In this document: piece after piece, positions 1 to 9,374 of the stretch
How positions within the stretch are numbered: the first letter of the stretch is position 1
Layout of the letters: every line of letters begins with the position of its first letter
Assembly (NCBI GenBank): GCA_008931825.1
Contig: QXVZ01020598.1
Span: forward strand, 1 to 27,213
Reading direction: 5' to 3'
DNA length: 27,213 bases
Source of the DNA: Phallusia fumigata
Taxonomy: Eukaryota; Chordata; Ascidiacea; Phlebobranchia; Ascidiidae
Translations under genes and position numbers: made by a program
The notes under the pieces: generated by a model
Told to the model about the DNA's origin: nothing
The model's input: only the letters and a program-made list of their open reading frames with translations
The model's database searches: none

Positions 1-581
1 AACCAGGTCCGTTTTGAAGCAATGGGGATATATGGTTGCATTTCTTAAAATAACCGATAGCTATTTTTTGGCTTTACCAATTTAACACAGAAATTTAGAA
101 ATTGTAAACATGAGATGAAGCAGATTGTATTAATACACATTAGACACATGTAAGTGTAACAAAATAGGCTATATTTACATTTCGCAATTGTAGATTTTAC
201 ATATTTAGAAGCAACAGAAATCATGCAAGAAGTGATATTACGAATTATCAGAAAACTTCTCACAAACGTTTGTTTAATTTGTTGGATATGTACGTGAGAC
301 ACAATCTGAAACACATTACACTAGGTGGCAACAATGAGCTAAAAATAAATCACCACAAGCACTGCTCAGGCCCAAGACAATGTTTTTTAGCTGTACATTT
401 AGTAACTGTTTATTACGATCTAATGCTAGACAAATGCTTCATATAATTGCTCAATATAACAATGTTAATTAACACACATTTTACAAATGATTAAAAGAAA
501 GGGTGCAAAATACGTGCACATTTTGCCACACAAAATCTTTAATTCTACATGCTACGGTATGTACAAATTTTTCGAGCAGTC
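1..581. other. 3' flank of the kinase-KEN gene, no gene seen
   Basis: AT-rich sequence downstream (minus-strand sense) of the kinase-KEN stop codon. The only ORF is an 89-codon minus-strand frame at 45-314 rich in Cys, Ile and Phe, with no recognisable motif and no supporting splice sites; I treat it as chance. The first part, down to the ATTAAA signal at 538-543, is probably 3' UTR of the kinase gene. The rest holds nothing I can identify. Confidence 0.5.
538..543 (-). terminator. candidate polyadenylation signal (ATTAAA)
   Basis: On the minus strand ATTAAA lies 39 nt after the kinase-KEN stop codon. ATTAAA is the commonest variant of the AATAAA hexamer. No canonical AATAAA lies between it and the stop. 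Position fits, but in AT-rich DNA the hexamer is frequent by chance. Confidence 0.35.
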
Positions 582-3500
582 TCAATAGTAACTAGACAGC
601 TTAATTTTATCCTTGTAGTCTTCAAAGAAATCGTAGCAATGAATCAGCAACTGAGGCACAGGATCCAAAAACAGGCTTAGAAAGACATCTAAATTTTCAG
701 GAACAAGACCAAGACCTTTCTGTTGTCTTTTGCTCAATTTATTGGCATGGGTGTACTGGAATATAAATTAGCTTTTTTTAATCATTTGCAACTGCGTGGG
801 CGTTGGTGCTAGTGCGCTGTCAGTCGGTGGTGTGCCGTGAGACTGCATGTGCGTGCAATGGAGGCGAGTCATATGGAAACGCATATATGCAAACAAAAAG
901 AGAATTATGGTCGTCTTGTATAGACGGTTTAAAGTAGCGGTGTTTAAAAAGGCGGCTCAACTTCACAGACGGTACATAGTATGGCACAATGCTTTGAACG
1001 TTGGGTGCAGGCGGTGCAATGTCGAAGGTGGGCTCTGGAAGTCTTGCACAGTCAATGTATGGTAAAATACGGCGAGTAAAGGTCCGCTCAGGTATTGTAT
1101 TAAAATTGCGGTGAGCAAAAATTCTTATCACTTAAGATGTATTAAAAGGTGCGGCTATGAAATTTTTCCATTATCAGAGTGTGTTATGGACAGAATATAT
1201 AAAATACAAATGTATTGCAATAAAATGTCGCAGGAGTAAAAAAAATTACATCTGTCGGTTTTGTGTTGTAGAGTCGTTTCTGATATACAGTGTTGGCTAA
1301 TAAAATTATCTGGTATAAAATTTGTCCATGCGTATTTCGCAACAATAGGCGGCACATAAGGGTCTTATATATATGGTCACAAAACGTTTTGTTTCGAAAC
1401 ATTTTATTGCAAAACTTTTGGTGCAAGATGTTTGAAAAACTCACTTTGTTTCGTAAAACACGAATGAAGTCTCGAATTCCGCGAACTTCACTTTTCCTTT
1501 CGCCTTCTTCTAGAAGCTTGTTGGTTGGCAGTTGATCGGTAGTCACATCAAACTGCACTAGCTCAGTCGTGCCTGAAGGCTTGTCTTCAAAATAAGCCCT
1601 TTTGTATTTGTTAAACGCTTCCAGTTTGATGTCTCCAGCATCCAGAACATCGCCAACAGCCTAAGGCGCGGTAAATTACAAATTGTTAGGGTAAATATTT
1701 TTGAGAATTTTTAAGCCTGTGGTTAGTCAAACCTCAATCAAGTTTTCAGATTTGTGTAACTAAGCAGCACATGTGTTGCCGTAAACAGTGCTTTATCAGT
1801 TAAAGAGTATCGTAAATTTAGTATCTACCTCAAAAAACTCTATTTTTCTTTTAGTGATCCAGAGTGTTGGATGCTTTGCCACCTCATCTATTGTTGGTCG
1901 CTTTTCTGGATCATAACAAACCATTTTTTTTACCAAATCACAAGCCGTGATTATTTTCTCCCGCTCCAAACCCGATAGTTCAGATTCATCTAATGCTTTT
2001 TGCAGCAAATGGTGAACAGAGGGTGGGTTTTCATTTCGGATGTTGCTCATCTGGTCGTAATGCTTCTCACCAAACAAATAATTTCCCAGGGTGAGAACAT
2101 AATAAATGTAACCACCCAGCGAAAATATGTCGCTGCTTAATTTCTGCACAATAAAACATTCATTGCTGTTGTAATTACATAATGAAACGCTCAAACATTA
2201 AGAAAAAAACATTGCCATGCAGGGCCAAAAGCAAACTTGTTTAATCAAGACTATAGTGTTTTTATCAGTTTTAAGGTGGGGAATACCCTCTAAGAGAGCT
2301 TTGCGTAAAGAACATGTAATTTGTGCGTTTTAACAATACATTTCTTGTTTAATTGACAAAAATTCTGCAAGAAACTTAAGCGTCATTGCTCCACCCCAGT
2401 GCACCCTATCTGACCCAAAAAGTCACCAACTTCACAAAGTCGAAAAAATAAAATACAAATTAGTCCAACGGAACTGCTGAGGGCAGGCAAGGTACTCTCA
2501 TTTCGAGCGTTACGCAATCAGGGGTTGTCCCCCCACACCCCCGAGGATAAAAAACAAACAAAAAAACAAAGAAAACGTCCTATATTGCAAGCACAAAATA
2601 TGTATTCGTAACTTTTAATTAGGTCGTAAATTACTGTTTAAAAAAGACCTTTATTTTTGCCGTTATAATGAAAAAACTTAGGTCCGGCAACGGCTGTCAT
2701 TTGCCCTCCACTAAGTAGACCTACTATTTTAACTCTTCCTTGGCTTTGCTCACTGGTGTAGCATTCAGGTGCCATAAAGGATTCTGTCCCAGCTGCTTCA
2801 GTAATACACTTTGATACCCGAGGTTTTATTTCTCTACTGAGACCAAAATCGGCAATCTTAACTGCAGTTTTTCATCGTTCATCATTTTAAGCAGATAATT
2901 ATCCGGCTTGATGTCACGATGAACTGTACATATAACACAGATACATTAACAGTGCATAGCCTACCGAATTGTTTACAAAATTCACAACACACAGCTTACC
3001 TATGTTACGCTTATGGAGATACTTTAAGCCATTGATAGACTGACGAATAATTTCTTCCCTGCTAATGTCAAAATAATCAATAAAATCCTTATCTAGGTCG
3101 TTTCCTGTTTCCGGATCCAATGGTTTTACGTTAGGATTTTCGCCACCGTCCTTTGCTTTCTTACAACGTACCCACTAAAACACATGTAAAATACCCGGTT
3201 TTTAAACACTGTGTCGAAATCCTTAAATCACCAAGTCGTGGGAATACCTGGGAAACGTTTCCACTGCACAGCTCCATGACTAAATATGTCAGGTTTTTCT
3301 GTTGAAACATGTATCTAGTTGAGGTAATTAGGTCAGGATAACATTTAAGACAGGTAGAAAGTAACAACGATCACAAGTTTGTAAATAAATATACAACCTC
3401 CGTGAATGCGCCAAAGTAGAATATTTCATTAGGGTGTTCACAATTTTTTAAAACATCTATCTCATTTTTCAAGTCCTTGTACAAATCTGAATAAACCTTT

Positions 3501-4210
3501 TTCGCCGCCAGCAGTTTACCATCATTGCTTCTGCGGCATCTAAAACAAAATACCGCAAAACAATTGTAAGAGTCTTGTTGTTTTTGTGTGTTACGCGATA
3601 CATACGTGACAATCTCCACTCCACCTTTTCCTTTAGATACAACCTTGTTGTCAATCAAATCTATACCAATCCCGGTTTCTGTAAAGGTAGAAAATACAGG
3701 ATTACCATCGCAACTTTATATCTACCGACAAGCAAACCTTTACGTGCGCCCAATTCGTTGCCGGTGTGCTGTAAAACAATAAGTTTACTTTTATCCAACT
3801 GTTAAAAACGCTTCATAAGTTTTTTTCTATTACCACGTTTAAACGTGTTTTTTTATTTTGGAAGGGTAGGATGGAACAGCTATTTGGTTTATAAACATGT
3901 TGGCCAAAGTAACCGATTTTACGTTGTTATAGTACAAACCGTTGCATGGTAATGTTTGATGAAATATGTATGTTTCGTGCCACCGAAATTAACCTCATTT
4001 GCACCGTCCTGAATTAAACAAAAGTTGTATTAGTTTGCAAAGTAGCTTCGGCAACAACGCATAACTTGCAATTTTAATGGCCGACATGAAACGGTCAAGG
4101 GGCACGTCCATCAATAAGTCGTTTGATGGGGAACTAACCATTTCTCCGACAACATTACCAGATAGTTGAGTATCTTGTGACGAATCATTTTCAGCGTCAT
4201 TATCAGACAT
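582..4210 (-). CDS. Protein kinase with C-terminal KEN ribonuclease domain (IRE1/RNase L-like), one frameshift
   Basis: Exons read in minus sense: 3768-3744, 3678-3606, 3539-3398, 3298-3248, 3174-3000, 2923-2725, 2143-1829, 1660-1445, 755-582 (stop TGA at 584-582). Splice phases agree throughout. Seen in the translation: a glycine-rich loop (KGKGGVEIV), the ATP-anchoring lysine in LLAAKKV, the catalytic loop HRDIKPDN, the metal-binding DFG, the activation-segment end ESFMAPE, DIFSLGG of helix F, and DPEKRPT before the KEN domain. The KEN part keeps the Arg-Asn-x-x-x-His spacing of the RNase centre (RNK at the end of exon 1660-1445, His third in the next exon) and a C-terminal PQLLIHCYDFF helix. 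In known relatives the kinase senses nucleotide and dimerises so that KEN cuts RNA. No transmembrane segment or ankyrin repeats are visible, so this looks like a soluble form. The 5' end is unsure: an ATG at 4210 opens an acidic Ser-rich start (MSDNDAENDSSQDTQLSG), but its join to 3768 is not settled. A single base is missing in the A-run at 2868-2872, which breaks the frame between HRD and DFG. Confidence 0.85.
756..1444 (-). other. Last intron of the kinase-KEN gene
   Basis: This 689-bp intron splits the KEN active site. It has a GTGAGT donor and a TTCCAG acceptor on the minus strand. It is less AT-rich around 790-1080 and holds short overlapping ORFs on both strands with no motif I recognise. 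A 14-nt perfect palindrome, ACAAAACGTTTTGT, lies at 1379-1392 beside a TTTCGAAA palindrome. Confidence 0.7.
2144..2724 (-). other. Intron of the kinase-KEN gene with a C-rich tract
   Basis: 581-bp intron between the activation-segment exon and the helix-F exon, much longer than the 65-100 bp introns upstream. It holds a C-rich stretch at about 2528-2544 (runs of six and five C), strikingly unlike the AT-rich surroundings. That stretch could be a remnant of an inserted element. No ORF of note. Confidence 0.6.
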
Positions 4211-4227
4211 GATCCAGTTTTTTAGAG

Positions 4228-4233
4228 TTTATT
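4228..4233 (-). terminator. candidate polyadenylation signal (AATAAA) just upstream of the kinase ATG
   Basis: Minus-strand AATAAA lies about 150 nt after the stop of the small secreted ORF (4608-4381) and only 18 nt before the ATG at 4210 that may open the kinase gene. If used, it would put the two genes in the very tight spacing seen in trans-spliced ascidian operons. The hexamer could equally be chance. Confidence 0.25.
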
Positions 4234-4380
4234 GCTAAAAATATTGCTTCTTGTTAGGTTTCAAAAACTAAACCGAGGAGCCAAATAATTTTACTTTGCT
4301 GAGTAAAAGAGTTTTTTTGTTGTTGAGTTGTTACATTTTTGAGTTTCTAATCTGATAGTAAAGTCAAACATTCCAAACCT

Positions 4381-4608
4381 TTACTGTTTTATAATTCTGT
4401 GTTTGTATTGTTTTGTTTTGTTGGAAGTGTTTGGATAGTTGCTGCGTTCTCCCGAAAATCGGCGCGCTCCGCCATTGTTGAAGAGGAAACGTAAAACTTC
4501 ATCGTCAAACCGAGTTATAAATCTTCTCGTTAAACATTGCGGCCTTGAATGCGTAACGATCGTCAAGCATAGAAATGTAAACACAAACGCAATTTGCTTA
4601 AAACACAT
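4381..4608 (-). CDS. Candidate small secreted protein (75 aa) with signal peptide
   Basis: Single uninterrupted minus-strand ORF starting at ATG 4608 in a fair initiation context (AAACCATG). The first residues form a textbook signal peptide: a short n-region with Lys (MCFKQ), a hydrophobic core (IAFVFTFLCLTIV) and a likely cleavage after THS. The mature part is about 52 residues, with one Cys, basic, with RR pairs (LTRRF and GARRF) that could be prohormone-convertase sites. No C-terminal Gly-Lys/Arg amidation motif is seen. The ORF ends in a Lys-rich tail. I recognise no family. It lies about 170 bp upstream of the presumed kinase start on the same strand, so it could instead be a 5' exon of that gene. 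The kinase does not otherwise look membrane-bound, so I favour a separate gene or chance. Confidence 0.35.
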   Translation of the reverse strand: MCFKQIAFVFTFLCLTIVTHSRPQCLTRRFITRFDDEVLRFLFNNGGARRFSGERSNYPNTSNKTKQYKHRIIKQ

Positions 4609-4883
4609 GGTTTAAAACAATTTATATTTTTAAAATGTTGTTACTTTGGAATATTGTCCCGAACTCATACGCGATTTTAAAATAGCTTATATTAATGTAG
4701 CTTATACGAGTCATTTGGTTATTATAGCATGACTGAAAAATTTTAAATTATTTCCGCTTCAACAAAGATCAAAATTTTAAAGATAATAAACAGACAACCG
4801 ATAAATTATTAAACAAACAAGTTTAAGATAAGCGAGTCTAAGTCGCTTGAGGTAAGGCACGCTCACTATCCTGCAATACTTGA

Positions 4884-5591
4884 TCAATTTTCCTCAACTT
4901 TGTAAACCACCACAGCAAAACAGAAACAAATCATCAACACAACAAGAGCAAACCACAAGCTCATGTTTGGATGAATGTAATCAACAAAAGTACTAAAAAC
5001 GTTTTCACTTCATATAGAACCCTAATTGTGCAACGACTTAAGTCTCTGCACTTACGGTATCGGTGACACTGCGGGCAAACACTTTACTTGATGCGCAAAA
5101 AAAACAGCAGGTTAAATTTCACCAATAGATATATTTCTTGTTGCCACGGGCGCAAATCATATATTGAGGTTACCACTGCCTAATTGCAGCTAACTTTTAG
5201 CCAACGCTCGCCCAGCAGTCTTAAATAAACGCTCGTTTACGTGTAGTGTCACTGCTATTCTGGCATCCGCTGAGCGCTGATCAACTTGAGTTGCGCACCT
5301 TTCATTTTACCTCGGTTTTAGTAATACAGTTGAAACTTAATAGCAACGTTTTATAAGAATCAGAAAATATTGCATTAATTAAAGACCAGCTCGAACCAAA
5401 ACGCTTTGGTGTGTAAAGGCGATTTAATTTTGGATTTGTTATGTATAGTGTAACCCAAAAAAGCTACTCAAAAACTGGCAGTACGAATTCGTAAACACTA
5501 GCACCCGTGAATTTAATTTTATCAATGATCCTTTACGCTTCGCATGAGCTTTGTTTGTTCCGTCAACAATAAAGCCGTTCTTCAGGTCCAT
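4884..5591 (-). CDS. Candidate single-pass membrane microprotein (58 aa, three exons)
   Basis: Proposed exons, minus sense: 5591-5537 (ATG, MDLKNGFIVDGTNKAHAK, donor GTAAAG, phase 1), 5068-5056 (13 nt, acceptor CCGCAG, donor GTAAGT, encodes roughly LSPIP, phase 2) and 4992-4884 (acceptor TTTTTAG, stop TGA). The last exon encodes TFVDYIHPN, then a strong membrane helix (LWFALVVLMICFCFAVVV) and a short charged tail YKVEEN. The 13-nt microexon is supported because skipping it brings an in-frame stop a few codons into the last exon, and because both its splice sites are good. The intron between the last two exons is 63 bp, matching other introns here. With a short N-terminus and no signal peptide, topology is uncertain. 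I do not recognise a family; small integral membrane proteins of this size are often regulatory subunits, but that is only analogy. Other internal exons may be missing. Confidence 0.45.
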
Positions 5592-6527
5592 GTAAAAGTG
5601 TGAACTAGCATTTTTACTCTGGGTAAAGAACGAAAACGGTTTGCTTTTGGTTGGTTTAAAAAAACTAAAAGAGTAAACAATTTCAATTTAGTAAGCAAAA
5701 TATACCCGCTTTATTGTGACAGTTGTAACATTTTTGTGTTAAAATAGTTGGACATTGTTTAAGAGTTGTCAATCGCGAAAAATTTTGAGTGGTGGCCATA
5801 CTTTAAATTTTTTCTAATGTTTCATCTTTGAGGGTATAGGTGTCAATAATTATGTTGTCAACTAACCGTTTCGAACATAAAGTTTGACGTTTTATGTTAT
5901 GTGTTGTTTCAATCGCCCATTATCGTCATACTTGCGAATGTGCAGCGAGCACCAAGCGTCAAACTGCGAACTCTGAATGTGCTTCAAACGCACGGGTATC
6001 GTTAAAAAACTCATTTCTTTCAAAATGTTGTTGCTTTAAGTTAAGCTAATGAGGATTTAAAGCATTGACTATCATACCAAAACTAAAATAGTTCAAAATC
6101 GGTTCCGTCCAAGAAACGTCGAATTTGTACAAAAAACACTATTGTTTAACAGAACGCTTCTTGTCTCACATTCCATTGCCTACTACCTGTACTTTGTAAA
6201 CCACCTGAACAAAACTTTAACCAACAACAGGAAGTAACGAATTCATGAAGCGGCCGTTGCATAGATTTGGTGGCGTTCCCACTCCATTCCTGCAAAACCG
6301 GATCTTCACGCGTCACATGCGTGGCAGGAAGTACTTTGGTATATGTGTACCACAGCAACCTTACCTTGCGTTGTTAGTGCAGTGTTCGCTACTTGTTGCG
6401 GACCAAAACGCTCCCCAGTTAAATAATAAAATTTTTCCCGCCACAACGGCTGTTGCAACATAAATCCATTGTGACGCAATATCTCACAATACTCTCTCCT
6501 CGTGCTTTATGGTTTTCCTCTTTTTAG
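5592..6527. other. Intergenic stretch, no convincing gene
   Basis: AT-rich DNA between the membrane-microprotein candidate and a weak plus-strand exon candidate. ORFs of about 70 codons overlap on both strands at 6146-6463; neither shows a motif. At 6191-6205 a 15-nt match (ACTTTGTAAACCACC) to the last exon of the microprotein gene (4897-4911) is followed by looser A/C-rich similarity. This might be a decayed copy of that exon. Confidence 0.4.
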
Positions 6528-6595
6528 TATGTTAAGTTTATCTGATATTGTCGCGGTGTGTTTAAGTGGTGTTGAGGTTACGTTTTGTAGTTTAC
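6528..6595 (+). CDS. Weak candidate 5' exon (22 codons)
   Basis: A pyrimidine-rich acceptor (CCTCTTTTTAG) is followed at once by an ATG (6529-6531), 22 open codons (starting MLSLSDIVAVCLSG) and a perfect GTAAGT donor at 6596. The exon ends in phase 1. It could be the first coding exon of the plus-strand gene candidate at 7593-8279, but I cannot connect the two in frame. The ATG directly after the acceptor is also what a trans-spliced leader junction would look like. Weak evidence. Confidence 0.2.
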
Positions 6596-7592
6596 GTAAG
6601 TCTATTTATCTGTATTGTGGTTGGAAACGTAACAGTTACTTTCTATTTGACTAAGGTACGGTCCAAACCTTTTTAAAATCACTTTTGTGGCCATTCAAAC
6701 ACTGTTGATTGCAAATAAAGTGCATGTTAAATCTGACCGTACTCATTCTACCAGTTGTAAACTAAAAGATAGAATTAGCAAAAAGGGCTTGATTTCTACA
6801 CTACTTTTTGGGTGCATCTCCTTTTGCAAAGCTGTAACCACAAAGGTAACCTGAATTCAACAAATGAATGCACAACAAATGTGTGTGTTTAACTGCGTTT
6901 TAACCGTTTAAAAGGGGAGTTTTATACATTTGTGCTGGAACTTGAGAGACGGAAAGATTTCAAAGATGTTTCGAATATCTTCGTCTTTTTTTGATAAACT
7001 TTCGGCAATGGTTAAAACAAATATATCCAAGCAAACCACCAAAATGAGAAGGCCTTTTTCTGCAGCTGAACTGATGTTAGTACCTCCTGTACAGTGCTCC
7101 GAACCTTTTTTCACTTACGTCACACTTTTTAACTTCTAAATTTGGGCAGGCACACCTCAACCTGCGTTTTAGGCCAGGACAGCCTTTCGAAAATTAAAAT
7201 TTTCTACTACGACGTTAAAAAACAACATAAATGTACACTGTGCAGTCTAACTACAATTTTAGCAAACTAAGGTTTGCTAACAGAAACACTGCGGTACACC
7301 TAGAATCGTCTTGCGGCACACCGGCTGCGGAGCACTGTACTAGTATATTTCTTATTTCCAACATTTTAATACCAACGATTTTTGGCAACAGGGGAATATT
7401 GCCAGATCATTGGCTATTCATTTGAGGCGTTTACGTTGCGGTACAACATTATACGTCCTTTTTCTGATGGCGACCTTGGTTGTGAAAAACTTTTTTTAAC
7501 ATCGACTTTCGCGGGCAAGGCGAATCGTTCAAAATGCTTTCTAATTCTTCGTGTTTTATGGTGGCAAGTGCAGTGATGTCGCACTTTTTCAG
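6596..7592. other. Region with overlapping ORFs, unresolved
   Basis: Three or four ORFs of 60-70 codons occur on both strands. One on the minus strand (about 7060-6908) reads as a hydrophobic stretch (LLILVVCLDIFVLTIAESL) followed by acidic and basic residues, but has no ATG. If the plus-strand gene at 7593-8279 is real, its missing 5' exon or exons should lie here. An imperfectly explained 13-bp inverted repeat is listed separately. Confidence 0.3.
7089..7340. repeat. 13-bp perfect inverted repeat, about 226 bp spacer
   Basis: GTACAGTGCTCCG at 7089-7101 is the exact reverse complement of 7328-7340. The match does not extend far on either side. It could be terminal inverted repeats of a small non-autonomous element or a coincidence. 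No clear target-site duplication was seen. Confidence 0.35.
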
Positions 7593-8279
7593 ATTCGTAC
7601 GATCAAGCGAGTGCGATCTGCCTGTAGCAAGTTTGTGTAAGTGGACAGAAAGTGGAAAAGGTTAACAAAATGCAATGTGATTTGCGGCCTGTATTTTAAA
7701 AACAGTAGTTTCTGCAATCAATGCAGCATGATATGGGTCTGGCAAAATTTTTAGTTTTAAAGGCAAATTCCATTCCAGGTATTTTTGTTGGCCATTCTCC
7801 CCAACAGACTTAATTATCAATGAGAGCGGCAAGAAAAATGGCAACAAAGCGAATGGTATATTCTTAATTTTGTTGACCGTAAATAACTGCCTTTAGCATA
7901 GGCGTTGAACATCACATGACGAATATTTTTTTATCCTTTGCAGATCTGAACTGTACCCCTATGCTAGAAGATTTTTCTACTCAATTTAAAAATAATGATG
8001 ACTTCAAAAGCATGTCAGTTGTCAAACAAACAATAATGATTTCGAAAATCGTAAAGATTTATTGTGCACATATACATTAAAATTGGAATTGTTTTACTGT
8101 TTGTAATTTTATTTTTTTGCAACAGAAACACAATCATACATTGAGTAAGTAGGTTGTGGGTTTGGTTGCACGATTAAAAACTTTTCACAATTTGAATCTT
8201 GAAAAGGAAATATCATTACAGTGCAGATAATAATATGGATTCTGTTCTTGAGTATATGTCTAGCAGTCCGGAAACATAA
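7593..8279 (+). CDS. Candidate plus-strand gene, 3' part (four small exons)
   Basis: Exons proposed from splice signals and phase: 7593-7636 (acceptor CTTTTTCAG, donor GTAAGT), 7944-8050 (acceptor TTATCCTTTGCAG, donor GTAAAG), 8126-8144 (19 nt, acceptor with long pyrimidine tract, donor GTAAGT) and 8227-8279 (stop TAA at 8277-8279). All phases agree. The product reads FVRSSECDLPVASL, then YLNCTPMLEDFSTQFKNNDD and onward, with one N-glycosylation-type site (NCT) and two Cys near the start. The last exon has two acceptors five bases apart. Using 8227 gives a hydrophilic Ser-rich tail ending SSSPET. Using 8222 instead gives a membrane-like tail (IIIWILFLSICLAV) ending at a TAG at 8296-8298. Introns are 307, 75 and 82 bp. 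The 5' end is not found. I do not recognise a family. Consistent phase across four exons is the main support. Confidence 0.35.
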
Positions 8280-8299
8280 GTGTCTGTTGAACGGTTAGC

Positions 8300-9140
8300 C
8301 ACTACACTTAAACCTTAATCTATTATATTATTAACAGTTTTTCATTTAGTCAACCAACTGTCACTTGTTCGAAGCATAATGCATTGTGTGTAAAAGCAAA
8401 CTTCTGTAGCTTTTTAACAATTGCTCAAAATGTCAAAGTGTGACATATATATATCCACCCTCAAAACACTTCGACCACTTATAACTATGGATCAACGTTG
8501 TACTGCTTTTCATTGCCAATTTGAAAGAAAGTGAAGAAGTCAAGAATTTGTATTATGGTGTGTCAAAAGTAAATTTACCGCTTTCTTGTTTTAATTTTAG
8601 TTAATGCCTTATGCCTCCACAAAGTTGTTGGAATGTTTCAATCTATTAATATCAGTACAATAAGACTTTCATAAACCATACAACTCAGGTTTGGCAAGCC
8701 TTTTTATTTCAATGCAGTTTAGGTTAGCACTTGTTTTTTAGATGAATTTTCTGGTGTAATGTAAAAGAAGATAAACTCCGGAATCTACCGGCTTGGATGG
8801 TAATTTAATACTAAGTGGTAATGGAAGAGCTGATTCACCTGCTCACTCTGCAAAATTTAGCACATAAAGAATGATAAATCAAAACAATAAAATTATTGCA
8901 ATAAGTCTTGTTCAGGTAACAATGTTTTTTTGTCTTTTTGCAGAATCTGATTGACCAGTGTTTTTGAAGTGGTAAAGTGGCAAACACCAGTGCTATGAAA
9001 AAAGAAGAAGTATCTAACACATAGAAAGTAAAGGATGCCACAATTGTGACTGACAGGCACTCTCAAATTATAAAATATGACCCTGAAGAAATGGCGACCA
9101 TGAGCTTTTAAAGATAACTTAGTTCGAGCAAATACCACCA
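8300..9140. other. Intergenic stretch, no gene seen
   Basis: AT-rich, with a short TATATA run near 8448. Overlapping minus-strand ORFs at 8835-9141 are Phe/Leu-rich without motif or matching splice sites, so I read them as chance. Confidence 0.45.
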
Positions 9141-9146
9141 TTTATT
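9141..9146 (-). terminator. candidate polyadenylation signal (AATAAA) for the LRR gene
   Basis: Canonical AATAAA on the minus strand, 229 nt after the LRR-gene stop codon (9377-9375), giving a plausible 3' UTR of about 250 nt. I saw no other canonical hexamer between the stop and this site. Confidence 0.4.
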
Positions 9147-9374
9147 TCTTTAATACTAGTATGCCTACTGTTTAACCGATTGCGAAAGTCGTTGTGGGAG
9201 CCTGGTAGTTGGCCCAGCCTTGGTAGACAGCAGTACACAAATGTAAAATCAAAAGCCTGTTCAAAACACTGCGCAACAAAAAAAGCACTAGAGGCAAAAC
9301 AGCCAAACTTTAAGCAGTCTTCATCAAAACGACACCCAGGAAACATTTTTTTGCATCAGATATGTGTGAAGTAA

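Noticed and set aside
820-1131. 103-codon minus-strand ORF and its plus-strand partner in the last kinase intron
   Set aside because: Both lie within an intron defined by consistent phases on either side, and neither shows a motif or usable splice sites.
1379-1392. 14-nt perfect palindrome in the last kinase intron
   Set aside because: AT-rich palindromes of this size are expected occasionally, and no repeated or functional context is visible.
6908-7114. Minus-strand ORF with a hydrophobic segment resembling a signal peptide
   Set aside because: There is no ATG before the hydrophobic segment and no convincing acceptor in front of it; the opposite strand is equally open.
9119-9374. Overlapping ORFs downstream of the LRR stop on both strands
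   Set aside because: They fall in the probable LRR 3' UTR, with no motif; the plus-strand frame is Lys/Ser-rich without a known domain.
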